The notes under the pieces: model-generated
What the model saw: only the letters and a program-made list of their open reading frames with translations
What the model was told of the DNA's origin: nothing
Databases searched by the model: none
Made by a program: the position numbers and the translations under genes
Assembly: GCA_934533075.1 (NCBI GenBank)
Contig: CAKTBJ010000015.1
Coordinates: 1-59,348, forward strand
From: an uncultured Paracoccus sp.
GTDB taxonomy: Bacteria; Pseudomonadota; Alphaproteobacteria; Rhodobacterales; Rhodobacteraceae
Length of the DNA stretch: 59,348 nucleotides
Reading direction: 5' to 3'
In this document: positions 9,027 to 18,889 of the stretch, one piece after another
Layout: every line of letters starts with the position of its first letter
How positions within the stretch are numbered: position 1 is the stretch's first letter

Positions 9027-10586
9027 TCAGGGCATGGCTGCGAACCAGTCCGCGACGGCGGCACGCTGCTCCGCGCCCATGAACAGCCCCAGTTTGGAGC
9101 GGCGGAACAGCGCGTCCTCGGCCGTGCGCGCCCATTCCCGCCGCGCCATCCAGTCCAGTTCCACCTCGCGCAGGCCGGCGCCGAAATCCGCGCCGGGATC
9201 GGCGACGCCGCCCAGCATCGGCCACAGGTCGGTGCCATAGGCGCGGGCCATGCGGCGGACCTGCCCGCCGTCCAGCCACGGAAAATCCGCCGCCGCCGCC
9301 CGCATCAGCGCCGGCAGCCCGTCCACCGGGAAATCGCCGCCGGGCAGGGGCGCGCCGGCGGTCCAGTCCGGGGCGTGGTGGTCCAGCGCCGGCATCAGCA
9401 TCGCCAGCGCGCTTTCCGCCAGCCGGCGATGCGTGGTCAGCTTGCCGCCGAAGACCGACAGGCACGGCGCGGCGGCCGGCGCCATCTCCAGCACATAGTC
9501 GCGGCTGGCGGCGCTGGCGCGGCTGGCGCCGTCGTCGAACAGGCCCCGCACGCCCGAGAAGGTCCAGACCACATCCGCCTCGGTCACCGGCACCCGCAGC
9601 CAGCGGTTCGCGCAGGCCAGCAGATAGTCGCGCTCGGCATCGCTGCATGCGGCCGTGGCGGGGTCGGCCTCCTGATCCATGTCGGTGGTGCCGATCAGGG
9701 TCAGGCCCTCGAACGGGGTCAGGAACACGATGCGCCCGTCCGGGCCTTGCAGAAGATACGCCTTGTCATGGGGATAGAGGGCGCGCACCACCAGATGGCT
9801 GCCGCGCACCATGCGCACCCCGCCGCGCGCCGGCTGGCGGGCGATGGCGCCGATCACATGCGCCGCCCAGGGACCGGCGGCATTGACCAGGGCGCGGGCG
9901 GTAAAGCTGCGCCCGTCGCGCAGGGCGATGCGCCACAGGCCGGCGACCTCGCGCGCTTCCGCGACCTGCGCGCGGGTCTCGATCCGGGCGCCACGGGCGG
10001 CGGCATCGCGGGCCAGGGCCACCACCAGCCGCGCATCGTCCACCTGCACGTCGCTGTATTCATAGGCGCGGCGCAGGTTGGGGCGCAAAGCCTGCCCCTC
10101 CTCCGCCCGCGTCAGGTCGAGGCGCCGCGTGGCCGGCAGATGCCGCCGCCCGCCGAGATGGTCGTAAAGAAACAGCCCCGCCCGCAGCAGCGCGGCCGGC
10201 CTGCGCCCGCGCAGCCACGGCGCCAACCGCGCCAGCGCCCGCCCGACCGGGGTGCCGTCCTGATAGCGCGCCGCCGGGTCGACGGGCAGGACGAAGCGCA
10301 TCGGCCGGGCCAGATGCGGCATCATCGCCAGCAGGGTCTCGCGCTCGGCCAGGGCCTCGCGCACCAGCCGCAGGTCCAGATATTCCAGATAGCGCAGCCC
10401 GCCGTGGATCAGCTTGGTCGTGGCGGAGGAGGTGGCCTGCGCCAGATCGCCGGCCTCGGCCAGCCGCACCGTCAGGCCGCGCCCGACGGCGTCGCGGGCG
10501 ATGGCACAGCCGTTCACGCCGCCGCCGATGACGAACAGGTCGGTGGCGCCCCCGCCACCGGCCGGAGGGTCAGAGCCGCTCGGCAT
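9027..10586 (-). CDS. glpD: Aerobic glycerol-3-phosphate dehydrogenase
   Basis: Membrane-associated FAD enzyme oxidising glycerol 3-phosphate to dihydroxyacetone phosphate and feeding electrons to quinone. The 519 residues match the family. The N-terminal Rossmann motif is IGGGVNGCAIARDAVGRG; SATTKLIHGGLRYLE and the C-terminal helical DAO_C domain are present. The start is uncertain: this ATG overlaps the fghA stop by 17 bases, and another ATG lies 12 bases further upstream; neither has a strong ribosome site, suggesting coupling to fghA. It is the last gene of the adhI-fghA-glpD run, an unusual partner for formaldehyde oxidation. Confidence 0.92.
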   Translation of the reverse strand: MPSGSDPPAGGGGATDLFVIGGGVNGCAIARDAVGRGLTVRLAEAGDLAQATSSATTKLIHGGLRYLEYLDLRLVREALAERETLLAMMPHLARPMRFVLPVDPAARYQDGTPVGRALARLAPWLRGRRPAALLRAGLFLYDHLGGRRHLPATRRLDLTRAEEGQALRPNLRRAYEYSDVQVDDARLVVALARDAAARGARIETRAQVAEAREVAGLWRIALRDGRSFTARALVNAAGPWAAHVIGAIARQPARGGVRMVRGSHLVVRALYPHDKAYLLQGPDGRIVFLTPFEGLTLIGTTDMDQEADPATAACSDAERDYLLACANRWLRVPVTEADVVWTFSGVRGLFDDGASRASAASRDYVLEMAPAAAPCLSVFGGKLTTHRRLAESALAMLMPALDHHAPDWTAGAPLPGGDFPVDGLPALMRAAAADFPWLDGGQVRRMARAYGTDLWPMLGGVADPGADFGAGLREVELDWMARREWARTAEDALFRRSKLGLFMGAEQRAAVADWFAAMP

Positions 10587-11388
10587 GCCAGAAGACATGA
10601 TCGGCCATGAAGCTGGCCACGAAGAAATAGCTGTGATCGTAGCCCGGCTGCATGCGCAGCCAGCCCGGTTGCCGGCGTCCGGCCATCGCACCGGCCAGAG
10701 CCTCGGGCATCAGCAGGTTCAGGAACTGGTCCTGCGTCCCCTGATCGACCAGCACCTCGCCGTCGAAGCCCGCCTCCTGCATCAGCAGCGTGGCGTCATG
10801 CGCCCGCCAGGCGGCTTCATCGTCCCCCAGATAGGCCGCGAACTGCCTGCGGCCCCAGTCGGATGCCGTGGGATGCGCGATCGGCGCGAAGGCGGAAACC
10901 GAGCGATAGCGCCCCTTCAGCGTCATCGCCAGGGTCAGCGCGCCATGCCCGCCCATCGAATGCCCGGTGATGCCCTGCCGGTCGAGGTCCACGGGAAACT
11001 CGGCCCCGATCAGCGCCGGCAGTTCCTCGGCCACATGGTCCCACATGCGGAAATGCGGCGCCCAGGGGGCTTTGGTGGCGTTGACATAGAAGCCGGCGCC
11101 CTGCCCCAGATCATAGGCGGCATCGTCGGCCACCCCCTCGCCGCGCGGCGAGGTGTCGGGGAAGACCAGCGCGATCCCGGCCTCGGCGGCGGCGGCCTGC
11201 GCGCCGGCCTTGGTCATGGCATTCTCATGCGTGCAGGTCAGGCCCGACAGATACCACAGCACCGGGACCGGCCCGTCGGTCTCGGGCAGGAACAGGCCGA
11301 AGGTCATCCCGGTCCCCGTCGCCTGCGAGGCGAAGCGGTAGACCCCCTGCGTGCCGCCGAAACAGCGGTTTTCGGAAACGACCTGCAT
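10570..11388 (-). CDS. fghA: S-formylglutathione hydrolase
   Basis: Hydrolyses S-formylglutathione to formate and glutathione, the second step of glutathione-dependent formaldehyde oxidation. The 272 residues are the usual length for the esterase D family. The nucleophile elbow is GHSMGGHGAL; the acid is in the DQGTQDQF region and the His in GYDHSYFF. The start ATG overlaps the adhI stop by one base (TGATG), so the two are translationally coupled. This order, dehydrogenase then hydrolase, is the arrangement known from Paracoccus flhA-fghA. Confidence 0.95.
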   Translation of the reverse strand: MQVVSENRCFGGTQGVYRFASQATGTGMTFGLFLPETDGPVPVLWYLSGLTCTHENAMTKAGAQAAAAEAGIALVFPDTSPRGEGVADDAAYDLGQGAGFYVNATKAPWAPHFRMWDHVAEELPALIGAEFPVDLDRQGITGHSMGGHGALTLAMTLKGRYRSVSAFAPIAHPTASDWGRRQFAAYLGDDEAAWRAHDATLLMQEAGFDGEVLVDQGTQDQFLNLLMPEALAGAMAGRRQPGWLRMQPGYDHSYFFVASFMADHVFWHAERL

Positions 11389-12515
11389 CAATACACCACC
11401 ACCGAGCGGATCGACTCGCCCCGGTGCATCATCGCGAAGCCCTCGTTGATCTGGTCCAGCGTCAGGATATGGGTGATCATCGGGTCGATCTCGATCTTGC
11501 CCTGCATATACCAGTCCACGATCTTCGGCACATCGGTCCGCCCGCGCGCGCCGCCGAAGGCGCTGCCTTTCCACACCCGCCCGGTGACAAGCTGGAAGGG
11601 CCGGGTCTGGATCTCGGCGCCGGCAGGGGCCACGCCGATCACCACCGACTCGCCCCAGCCGCGATGACAGGCTTCCAGCGCCTGCCGCATCACCTTGACG
11701 TTGCCGGTGCAGTCGAAGGTGTAGTCGCAGCCGCCGATCTGGTCGAAGGGGGTTTTCGTCATGTTGACCAGATGCTGGACGACATCGCCCACATCGTTGG
11801 GATTGACGAAATGGGTCATCCCGAAGCGGCGGCCCCATTCCTCGCGGTCGGGATTGATGTCCACGCCGATGATCATGTCCGCGCCGGCCAGCCGCAGCCC
11901 CTGGATCACGTTCAGCCCGATGCCGCCGAGGCCGAAGACCGCGACCTTGGCGCCGATTTCCACCTTGGCGGTGTTCAGCACCGCGCCGACGCCGGTGGTC
12001 ACGCCGCAGCCGACATAGCACACCTTGTCAAAGGGGGCGGCGGGGTCGATCCTGGCCACCGCGATCTCCGGCAGCACGGTATGGTTGGCGAAGGTCGAGC
12101 AGCCCATGTAATGGAAGATCGGCGTGCCATCCAGCATGCGGAACCGCGTGGTGCCGTCCGGCATCAGCCCCTGCCCCTGCGTGGCGCGGATCGCCGTGCA
12201 CAGGTTGGTCTTGCGCGACAGGCAGGACGGGCATTCCCGGCATTCCGGCGTGTAAAGCGGGATGACGTGATCGCCCGGCTTGACGGAGGTGACGCCGGCG
12301 CCGACCTCCAGCACCACGCCGGCGCCTTCATGCCCGAGGATCGAGGGAAACAGCCCTTCCGGGTCGGCACCCGACAGGGTGAAGTCGTCGGTATGGCACA
12401 GGCCGGTGGCCCTGATTTCCACCAGAACCTCGCCGGCCTTGGGGCCATCCAGCTCCACTTCCATGATTTCCAGCGGTTTTCCGGCTTGCAGGGCGACGGC
12501 GGCACGGGTGCGCAT
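11388..12515 (-). CDS. adhI: S-(hydroxymethyl)glutathione dehydrogenase (class III alcohol dehydrogenase)
   Basis: NAD-dependent zinc enzyme oxidising the glutathione adduct of formaldehyde to S-formylglutathione. At 375 residues it is full length. Catalytic zinc ligands are in GLCHTDD and GHEGAG; the structural zinc loop has four Cys in [15 protein letters not shown]; the NAD fold is [11 protein letters not shown]. The ATG is preceded by AAGGAGA. Paracoccus literature calls this gene flhA or adhI. The gfa gene and the flhRS regulators sometimes found nearby are not in the window. Confidence 0.96.
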   Translation of the reverse strand: MRTRAAVALQAGKPLEIMEVELDGPKAGEVLVEIRATGLCHTDDFTLSGADPEGLFPSILGHEGAGVVLEVGAGVTSVKPGDHVIPLYTPECRECPSCLSRKTNLCTAIRATQGQGLMPDGTTRFRMLDGTPIFHYMGCSTFANHTVLPEIAVARIDPAAPFDKVCYVGCGVTTGVGAVLNTAKVEIGAKVAVFGLGGIGLNVIQGLRLAGADMIIGVDINPDREEWGRRFGMTHFVNPNDVGDVVQHLVNMTKTPFDQIGGCDYTFDCTGNVKVMRQALEACHRGWGESVVIGVAPAGAEIQTRPFQLVTGRVWKGSAFGGARGRTDVPKIVDWYMQGKIEIDPMITHILTLDQINEGFAMMHRGESIRSVVVY

Positions 12516-12564
12516 GAGGAGTCTCCTTCGTAGGGTCGCGGCCAGTCTGGCAGATTCGGGCGGG

Positions 12565-12593
12565 TTCACCAAGGGGCGCCGATATGGCATAAA
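12565..12593 (+). promoter_or_regulatory. Candidate promoter of the GNAT gene
   Basis: TTCACC (12565-12570) and CATAAA (12588-12593) are separated by 17 bases, each matching 4 of 6 consensus positions, with the GNAT start codon 26 bases downstream. It lies in the 103-base divergent gap shared with adhI. Confidence 0.4.
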
Positions 12594-12618
12594 CCCCCGG
12601 CTGACCAGAGAGACCGCC

Positions 12619-13119
12619 ATGCGCATCCGCCCCGAGACCGACGCCGACCATGCCGCCATCGGCGCGCTGACCACGGCGGCCTTCGCTGGCGCGCCCCACA
12701 GCTCGGGCACCGAGGCGGCGATCATCGACGCCTTGCGCGCCGCCGGGGGGCTGACCCTTTCGCTGGTGGCGGATGACGGCGGCGGCGTGGTCGGGCATGT
12801 GGCCTTCTCGCCGGTGCGCATCGACGGGCGGCAAGCCGGCTGGTTCGGGCTGGGTCCGGTCTCGGTCGCGCCGGACCGGCAGGGACAGGGCATCGGCGGC
12901 GCGCTGATCCGCGAGGGGCTGGCACGGCTGGCGGCTGCCGGCGCGAAGGGCTGTGTGCTGCTGGGCGATCCGGGCTATTACCGGCGCTTCGGGTTTCAGG
13001 CCGATCCCGGCCTTGTGCTGCCCGATGTGCCGCCGGAGTATGTCTTGCGGCTGGTTCTGGCCGGCGCCCCGCCAAGGGGCACCGTCGCGTTTCATCCGGG
13101 GTTCTACCTTCATGCTTGA
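12619..13119 (+). CDS. GNAT family N-acetyltransferase
   Basis: A 166-residue single-domain acetyl-CoA-dependent acetyltransferase. Motif A, which binds the acetyl-CoA pyrophosphate, is [15 protein letters not shown] at about residues 94-108; the following [16 protein letters not shown] is typical of the YhbS/predicted acetyltransferase subgroup. The substrate is unknown. It diverges from adhI with a 103-base gap. The ATG has only a weak purine-rich sequence (AGAGAGA) upstream. Its 3' end abuts the array of ychF tail copies. Confidence 0.88.
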   Translation: MRIRPETDADHAAIGALTTAAFAGAPHSSGTEAAIIDALRAAGGLTLSLVADDGGGVVGHVAFSPVRIDGRQAGWFGLGPVSVAPDRQGQGIGGALIREGLARLAAAGAKGCVLLGDPGYYRRFGFQADPGLVLPDVPPEYVLRLVLAGAPPRGTVAFHPGFYLHA

Positions 13120-13745
13120 GGTATCGGACAGAAAACCCGGCGCAGCGCCGTCCCGCGCCCCGTAGCCCTTGCCCGCAGCGCGGAAGTGCCTGGCCTGCTG
13201 CGCCGCGCATCCACCACCGCCGACAAACGGGATCGCCGGGCATGACGTAACCGCCCATCATGGGCTTCCGATCCTCAAGCGCCGCCCTGCACCTCGCAGC
13301 CCCTGCCTTGCCCGCAACATGGGCGCCCGGCCTGCCGCGCCTCTCCCGCCAGCAAAGCGGACAGCGCGGCCAAGGCCCTGCCCGCAAGTCTCCGGTATTG
13401 AACAAGATACAGCACGTCGCCGGCCTGCACCTTGCGTCTCTTGCCCGCAACGCGGAAGCAGCCGGCCAGGCCATCCGATGGGCAACCGGCATCTGCGCCG
13501 CCGCGCCCGGCCAGCGTCCCGCCGGGAACGCCATGACCCCGCATCCGGGATTCGACACCCAAGCCTCAGGTATTGAACAGGAAGTGCAGCACGTCGCCGC
13601 CCTTCACCTCGTAGCCCTTGCCCTCGACGCGGAAGCGCCCGGCCGCATCATCCGACGCGCCGCCGGCATCCACCACGCCGCCGCGCCCGGCCAGCGTCCC
13701 GCCGGCAACGCCATGACCCCGCATCCGGGACTCGGTGCCCAAACC
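13120..13745 (-). repeat. Decaying tandem copies of the ychF 3' end
   Basis: This 626-base stretch holds no intact gene. The block 13561-13644 matches the 3' end of ychF (13741-13824) at 80 of 84 positions, and the trailer before it (13499-13560) matches 13679-13740 at 57 of 62, giving a 180-base unit. A more diverged copy starts near 13385 (GGTATTGAACA retained), and still weaker ones are recognisable near 13276 and 13139. Read on the minus strand, the closest copy continues in the ychF frame after the ychF TGA with no further stop until it repeats the same ending [10 protein letters not shown] and a second TGA. The next copy has drifted out of frame. Confidence 0.85.
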
Positions 13746-14843
13746 TCAGGTATTGAACAGGAAGTGCAGCACGTCGCCGTCCTTCACCTCATATCCCTTG
13801 CCCTCGACGCGGAAGCGCCCGGCCTCGCGGGCGCCGGCCTCGCCATTGCCGGCGACGTAATCGTCATAGGCGATGGTTTCCGCGCGGATGAAGCCCTTTT
13901 CGAAGTCGCCGTGGATCACGCCGGCCGCCTGCGGCGCCAGCGTGCCCTTGGTGATGGTCCAGGCGCGGGCCTCCTTGGGACCGACGGTGAAATAGGTCTG
14001 AAGGCCCAGCAGGTCGTAGCCGGCGCGGATCAGGCGGTCCAGCCCGGCCTCGTCCAGCCCCATCTCCTCAAGGAACATGCCGGCCTCCTCGGGGTCGAGC
14101 TGGCTGATCTCCTCCTCGATCCGGGCCGAGATCACCACATGCCCCGCCCCCTGCGCCGCGGCCATCGCCGCCACCTTCTCGGTCAGCGCATTGCCCTTGG
14201 CGGCATCCGCCTCGGCCACGTTGCAGACGTAAAGCACGGGCTTCGAGGTCAGCAGTTGCAGCATCCCCCAGGCGCGGGCATCGTCGTCGGAGACCTGAAC
14301 GGAACGCGCCGGCTGGCCGTCCTCCAGCGCCTTCAGGGCCAAGCGCAGCAGGCGGTCCTGATCCACGGAATCCTTGTCGCCGCCCTTGAGCTTGCGGGAA
14401 AGGTTCGCCAGCCGGCGCTCGATCGACTCCATGTCGGCGATCATCAGTTCCGTCTCGATCACCTCGGCGTCGCTGATCGGGTCGATGCGGCCCTCGACAT
14501 GGGTGATGTCGCCATCCTCGAAGCAGCGCAGCACGTGGGCGATGGCGTCCACCTCGCGAATATTGGCCAGGAACTGGTTGCCCAGCCCCTCGCCCTTGCT
14601 GGCGCCCTTCACCAGCCCGGCGATGTCCACGAAGGTGATCCGCGTCGGAATGATCTGGCGCGAGCCGGCAATGGCGGCCAGCTTGTCCAGACGCGGGTCC
14701 GGCACGGCCACATCGCCCACGTTCGGCTCGATGGTGCAGAAGGGGAAGTTGGCGGCCTGCGCCGCCGCCGTGCGCGTCAGCGCGTTGAACAGGGTCGATT
14801 TGCCGACATTCGGCAGCCCGACGATCCCCATGCGAAAGCCCAT
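13746..14843 (-). CDS. ychF: Redox-regulated ATPase YchF (OLA1 family)
   Basis: A 365-residue Obg-like P-loop ATPase associated with ribosomes. G1 is GLPNVGKST at residues 9-17; G3 is [14 protein letters not shown]; the base-specificity motif is NVAE rather than NKxD, as expected for the ATP-preferring YchF group. A helical coiled-coil insertion is in the middle and a TGS domain occupies about the last 85 residues. The start chosen (MGFRMG) follows AAAGG. The tail of this gene has been copied repeatedly downstream, as described in the adjacent repeat entry; the gene itself looks intact. Confidence 0.96.
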   Translation of the reverse strand: MGFRMGIVGLPNVGKSTLFNALTRTAAAQAANFPFCTIEPNVGDVAVPDPRLDKLAAIAGSRQIIPTRITFVDIAGLVKGASKGEGLGNQFLANIREVDAIAHVLRCFEDGDITHVEGRIDPISDAEVIETELMIADMESIERRLANLSRKLKGGDKDSVDQDRLLRLALKALEDGQPARSVQVSDDDARAWGMLQLLTSKPVLYVCNVAEADAAKGNALTEKVAAMAAAQGAGHVVISARIEEEISQLDPEEAGMFLEEMGLDEAGLDRLIRAGYDLLGLQTYFTVGPKEARAWTITKGTLAPQAAGVIHGDFEKGFIRAETIAYDDYVAGNGEAGAREAGRFRVEGKGYEVKDGDVLHFLFNT

Positions 14844-15090
14844 GTCCCAACCTTTCCCGATCCGGTTTGCAGCGCCTGATAGGGCAAGCCCGCGCATGGG
14901 GCAAGCGGGTGAGGCGGGCCGCCGCCCCGGCAGCCGCAGGCAGCGCCCGTGCCGGACGGAAGGCGGCCGGTGCGCCCGTGCCGGCACCCCGCGCCGGCCG
15001 CGACCCCGCCGGGCGCGGGCCGTTCCCCTTCCCCTTCGCCGCGCGCCGCGCTATGCGCAGGGGATCGGACCCGACACGGAGGCCCCTGCC

Positions 15091-15936
15091 ATGACCGCGA
15101 CGCCCCCCTCCTCTGGCGCGACCCCCGCCCCCATCCGCATCGGCACGCGGCTGGAGGCGCGGCTGGACAGCGCGGCGCAGGCCGGCCGCAAGGTCTTCGT
15201 CACCTATACGATGGCCTGCGATCCCGATTTCGACACCGCGCTGGCGATCCTGCGCGGACTGCCGGCGGCCGGCGTGGACATCATCGAGCTGGGCATGCCC
15301 TTCACCGACCCGATGGCCGACGGCCCGACCATCCAGGCGGCGGGCCAGCGGGCGCTGGCGGCCGGGGGCAGCACCGCCCGCACGCTGGACACCGTGCGCG
15401 CCTTCCGCGAGGGCGACGACGAGACCCCCATCGTGCTGATGGGCTACTATAACCCGATCTATGCCGGCGAGGGCGGGGTGGCGGGCTTCCTGTCCCGCGC
15501 CCGCGAGGCCGGGGTGGACGGGCTGATCATCGTGGACCTGCCGCCCGAGGAGGATGCCGAGCTGTGCCTGCCCGCGCAGGCGGCGGGGCTGAACTTCATC
15601 CGGCTGGCGACGCCGACCACCGACGACAGGCGGCTGCCGGCGGTGGCGGCGAATACCTCGGGCTTCGTCTATTACGTGTCGATCGCCGGCGTGACCGGGG
15701 CGGCGGCGGCGGTGGCGGGGGATGTGGCGCCCTCGGTGGCGCGGGTGCGGGCGGCCACGGGCTTGCCGGTGGTGGTCGGCTTCGGCATCCGCACGCCGGA
15801 GGATGCCCGCGCGATGGCGCAGGTGGCCGATGGCTGCGTGGTCGGCAGCGCCATCGTCGCCCGCATCGCGCAGGGCGCGCCGGTGGCGGAGGTGCTGGAC
15901 ATGGTGCGCGGCCTGGCCGAGGGCGCGCATGGCTGA
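15091..15936 (+). CDS. trpA: Tryptophan synthase alpha subunit
   Basis: Cleaves indole-3-glycerol phosphate to indole and glyceraldehyde 3-phosphate, working with TrpB. The 281 residues include an N-terminal extension of about 16 residues over the Escherichia coli protein. The catalytic acids are Glu66 (IIELGMPF) and Asp77 (MADGPT); phosphate-binding glycines are in [11 protein letters not shown] and GSAIV. ACGGAGG lies just upstream of the ATG. trpB is not adjacent; the gene overlaps a histidine phosphatase gene by 8 bases and may be cotranscribed with it. Confidence 0.96.
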   Translation: MTATPPSSGATPAPIRIGTRLEARLDSAAQAGRKVFVTYTMACDPDFDTALAILRGLPAAGVDIIELGMPFTDPMADGPTIQAAGQRALAAGGSTARTLDTVRAFREGDDETPIVLMGYYNPIYAGEGGVAGFLSRAREAGVDGLIIVDLPPEEDAELCLPAQAAGLNFIRLATPTTDDRRLPAVAANTSGFVYYVSIAGVTGAAAAVAGDVAPSVARVRAATGLPVVVGFGIRTPEDARAMAQVADGCVVGSAIVARIAQGAPVAEVLDMVRGLAEGAHG

Positions 15937-16507
15937 CCTGCCGCCGCTGTGGATCATGCGTCACGGCGAAACCGAATGGAACCGCGCCGGCCGGTTGCAG
16001 GGCCATGACGATTCGCCGCTGACCGAGACCGGCGAGGCGCAGGCCCGCGAATCCGGCCGCCGGCTGGCCGGGCTGCTGCCGGCGGAGACGCTGCTTCTGG
16101 CCAGCCCCTCGGGCCGCGCGCAGGCCACGGCGCGGCTGGCCTTCGGCGGCGCGGGCTTCCAGACCGATGCACGGCTGCTGGAGATCGACGTGGGCGGCTG
16201 GACCGGCGCGCATTTCGACACGCTGCGCAGCGCGAATCCAGCGCTTTTCACCGCCCCCGGCTTCGGCTGGTATGACAGCGCCCCCGGCGGCGAGCGGATG
16301 GAGGGCGTCGCCACCCGCATCGCGGGATTCCTGGCGGAACTGCCGGCGCGGGCCGCCGGGCGGCCGGTGGCCATCGTCACGCACGGGATCACGCTGCGGG
16401 TGATGCGGGCGCTGGTGCTGGGGCTGAACGTGACCGACGAGACCGGCCTGCACTTCCCGCAGGGCGCGATCCACCATATCGAGGCCGGGCGGGCGCGCCT
16501 GATCTGA
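15929..16507 (+). CDS. Histidine phosphatase family protein (phosphoglycerate mutase-like)
   Basis: A 192-residue branch-1 histidine phosphatase. The phosphohistidine motif is RHGETEWN (His12) and the second catalytic His is in IVTHGITLR near residue 152. It lacks the insertion typical of true cofactor-dependent phosphoglycerate mutases, so a small-molecule phosphatase role is more likely; the substrate is not evident. Its start lies inside the end of trpA, implying translational coupling, but a role in tryptophan synthesis is not implied by sequence. Confidence 0.85.
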   Translation: MADLPPLWIMRHGETEWNRAGRLQGHDDSPLTETGEAQARESGRRLAGLLPAETLLLASPSGRAQATARLAFGGAGFQTDARLLEIDVGGWTGAHFDTLRSANPALFTAPGFGWYDSAPGGERMEGVATRIAGFLAELPARAAGRPVAIVTHGITLRVMRALVLGLNVTDETGLHFPQGAIHHIEAGRARLI

Positions 16508-16511
16508 CGGC

Positions 16512-16546
16512 TTGCCTGTCGCCCGGCCACAACCTATAGGGTTGTG
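16512..16546 (+). promoter_or_regulatory. Promoter of tRNA-Val with a palindrome over the -10
   Basis: TTGCCT (16512-16517) and TATAGG (16535-16540) are 17 bases apart, placing a start site a few bases before the tRNA. The -10 sits in a perfect inverted repeat, CACAACC TATAG GGTTGTG (16528-16546), which might be an operator or a chance hairpin. Confidence 0.6.
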
Positions 16547-16552
16547 CGGAAC

Positions 16553-16628
16553 GGGCGGTTAGCTCAGCCGGTAGAGCGCCTCGTTTACACCGAGATTGTC
16601 GGGGGTTCGATCCCCTCACCGCCCACCA
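16553..16628 (+). tRNA. tRNA-Val (anticodon TAC)
   Basis: A complete 76-base cloverleaf. The acceptor stem pairs GGGCGGT with ACCGCCC; the D arm is GCTC...GAGC; the anticodon arm CCTCG holds the loop TTTACAC, giving anticodon TAC for valine; the T arm is GGGGG TTCGATC CCCTC. Discriminator A and the terminal CCA are encoded in the DNA. No integrase or duplicated 3' tRNA end is visible nearby. Confidence 0.97.
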
Positions 16629-16834
16629 ACACACCCGCATCTCATGGAAGGCCATCGAACCGGGCCTCCTGCCGGACGTGGCGTGCCGAAGCCCAGGCCG
16701 GCGGCATCATGCGGGCTGGCCGGGCATCACCGCAGCCGGATCACCATGACCGCAGGACCGGCGGCACCTTGCGGCGTTGGGGAACCGGCCGGTGCCGGCA
16801 GCATGGCGACGGGACACAGGAGCCGCCGCACGAA

Positions 16835-16859
16835 CCCGGCCGCCATCGCGGCGGCCGGG
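16835..16859 (-). terminator. Hairpin after the TonB-dependent receptor gene
   Basis: A perfect 10-base stem, CCCGGCCGCC with GGCGGCCGGG, and a 5-base loop lies 15 bases past the receptor stop codon. There is no clear U-run on the minus strand, so termination strength is uncertain. Confidence 0.5.
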
Positions 16860-16873
16860 CCGGGTCTCATGGC

Positions 16874-18889
16874 TCAGAACCGGCTGGTCAGGCCCAGATA
16901 GAAGCGGCGACCGTCATTGTAGCCGGTCGTGCCGAAGGTCTTGTCATCGACGTTGTAGACGGCAAAGCTGCCCATCACGTTGTCGTTTAAGTCGTAGTCC
17001 AGACCGAGATCGACGATCGCATGCTCGCGGATATGGCCGCTGCCGGTGTCGTAGGTGGCGCTGCGGTATTGCGCATTGCCCCAGACCGACAGCGCATCGG
17101 TCGCCTGCCAGTCCAGCCGCAGGTTGGCGACATGCAGCGGGCTGTTGTTGAAGCGGGTGCCCGCCGCCGGTCCCTTCGTCACCTCGCTGTCGGCATAGGT
17201 ATAGTTGAAGGCCACATCGACATCGCCCACGGTGAAGTCCACCGTCAGCTCGACCCCGTTCAACTCGGCCGCGTCCCGGTTGACATACTGGTTGATCCAC
17301 TTGATCGGATCGGTGCCGCTGTTGACGCCGCAATCATAGGTATAGGGCGGCACCGAACCCGGCACCGAGGGATCGACCCGGTTGGTGCACATGCGTTCGG
17401 TGGCGATCTTGTCCTTGAAGCGGGTGTGATAGGCGGTCAGGCCGACCTGCACGCCGCCGGCCGATTCCCAGATCGCCCCGATCTCGAAATTGGTGCTTTC
17501 CTCGGGCTTCAGGGCGCTGTTGCCCTGGTCGCGCGCGCGCCCGTCCCCGCCCGCCGGCTCGAAGATGTTGCTGTCGGCCTGTTTCAACGTCGGCGTCTTG
17601 TAGCCGCCGCTGACCCCGCCCTTGACGGTCAGCGAGGGCGTGGCGTGCCAGACCGCATAGACCCGCGGCGTGACATGCGAGCCATAGCGTTCGTTATGGT
17701 CGTAACGCAGCCCCATCGTCAGGGTCAGGTCGTCGGTCAGGTGGAAGTTGTCCTCGGCAAAGACCGCCCAGTGCCAGCGCGTCATGACCGGATCGACATT
17801 GACCCGGTTGGGCGAATGCCGCGTGGTCTCGTCGCGCCAGTCGAAGCCGAGGGTCAGGTCGTGGCGGCCGAAGGTCAGGCTGGTCTTGCTGTTCAGGTTC
17901 AGCATCTCATAGCCCGAGATGTTGGAGCCGTTCACGAAATCCACATCCTCGAAGGTCAGGAAGGTGGTGGTCCGATAATCCTGACCCCAGTCCAGCTTGT
18001 GGGTCAGGGCGTAGTTGTCGCGCTTGACGCTGACGCCGCCGATGGCGCCGGTGGCCAGCGTGGTGGTTGCGGTGTCCTGCTCGCTGTGGACGGCCTGGAA
18101 TTCGAGGTTCTGGCTGTCGTCGATCTTCCAGGTCAGGCGCGCGCCCAGCGACTCGCGCACGACGCTCTGCGACGAGGTGCCGCCGGAAATCGCGTCCTTC
18201 TCGCGGTCGTGGCGGGCGCCGAACAGCGCCAGGCCCAGCCTGTCCTGGACCAGCGGGCCGCTGAGATAGAAGCGCGCCTCGTTGGCATCGCCGGCATCGC
18301 CATGCTTGTATTGGGTATTGCCGAAGGTCAGCGAGCCGGACCAGACATCCGCCACCGGCTTGGTGATGATGTTGATCACGCCCCCCGACGCCGCCGAACC
18401 GTAAAGCGAGGACATCGGTCCCCGGATCACCTCGATGCGCTCGATGGCGGAGGGCGGCGGCAGGTAGGACATCGCCAGCCCGGCGCCGAAGCCGTTATAG
18501 GTCGCCTCCTGCGAGTTGCCGACCGGCCTGCCGTCGACCAGCGTCAGCACATAGCTTTCCCCGAGACCCCGGATCGAGATGGTTTCCGCCCCCGAACGGC
18601 CCGAAGGCGCGCTGACGATGACGCCGGGCACCGTCTTCAGGACATCCGCAACCGTCGCATAGGGCTTCGAGGCGATTTCCTCGCCGTCGATGACGGTGAC
18701 CGTCGCCGGCGCATCCGGCAGGGTCTGGGCGTGGCCGCTGGCGGTGATGACCACGGTCTGAAGCTGGATGGTCTGCCCCTCCTGCGCATGGGCCGGGAGG
18801 GCCAGCGCCGGCAGGACGGCGCCCGTCGTCAGCAGCCACAGCGGCAGGCGCCGGCGGCTGCCCGGTCGTGGATTGTCCGAATGTCTCAT
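16874..18889 (-). CDS. TonB-dependent outer-membrane receptor (FepA/CirA-like)
   Basis: A 671-residue outer-membrane barrel for energised uptake, probably of ferric siderophore or a similar chelate. A signal peptide ends at LPAHAQ near residue 36; a TonB-box-like segment precedes the plug, which shows SIRGLGESYVLTLVDGRP and EVIRGPMSSLYGSAASGGVI; the barrel ends in the canonical terminal Phe (GLTSRF). AAGGGGA precedes the ATG. Length and layout match colicin I/enterobactin receptor-like proteins. It diverges from a FecI-like sigma factor gene across a 282-base gap, which suggests iron-regulated control by that factor, although the usual FecR anti-sigma gene is absent. Confidence 0.92.
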   Translation of the reverse strand: MRHSDNPRPGSRRRLPLWLLTTGAVLPALALPAHAQEGQTIQLQTVVITASGHAQTLPDAPATVTVIDGEEIASKPYATVADVLKTVPGVIVSAPSGRSGAETISIRGLGESYVLTLVDGRPVGNSQEATYNGFGAGLAMSYLPPPSAIERIEVIRGPMSSLYGSAASGGVINIITKPVADVWSGSLTFGNTQYKHGDAGDANEARFYLSGPLVQDRLGLALFGARHDREKDAISGGTSSQSVVRESLGARLTWKIDDSQNLEFQAVHSEQDTATTTLATGAIGGVSVKRDNYALTHKLDWGQDYRTTTFLTFEDVDFVNGSNISGYEMLNLNSKTSLTFGRHDLTLGFDWRDETTRHSPNRVNVDPVMTRWHWAVFAEDNFHLTDDLTLTMGLRYDHNERYGSHVTPRVYAVWHATPSLTVKGGVSGGYKTPTLKQADSNIFEPAGGDGRARDQGNSALKPEESTNFEIGAIWESAGGVQVGLTAYHTRFKDKIATERMCTNRVDPSVPGSVPPYTYDCGVNSGTDPIKWINQYVNRDAAELNGVELTVDFTVGDVDVAFNYTYADSEVTKGPAAGTRFNNSPLHVANLRLDWQATDALSVWGNAQYRSATYDTGSGHIREHAIVDLGLDYDLNDNVMGSFAVYNVDDKTFGTTGYNDGRRFYLGLTSRF

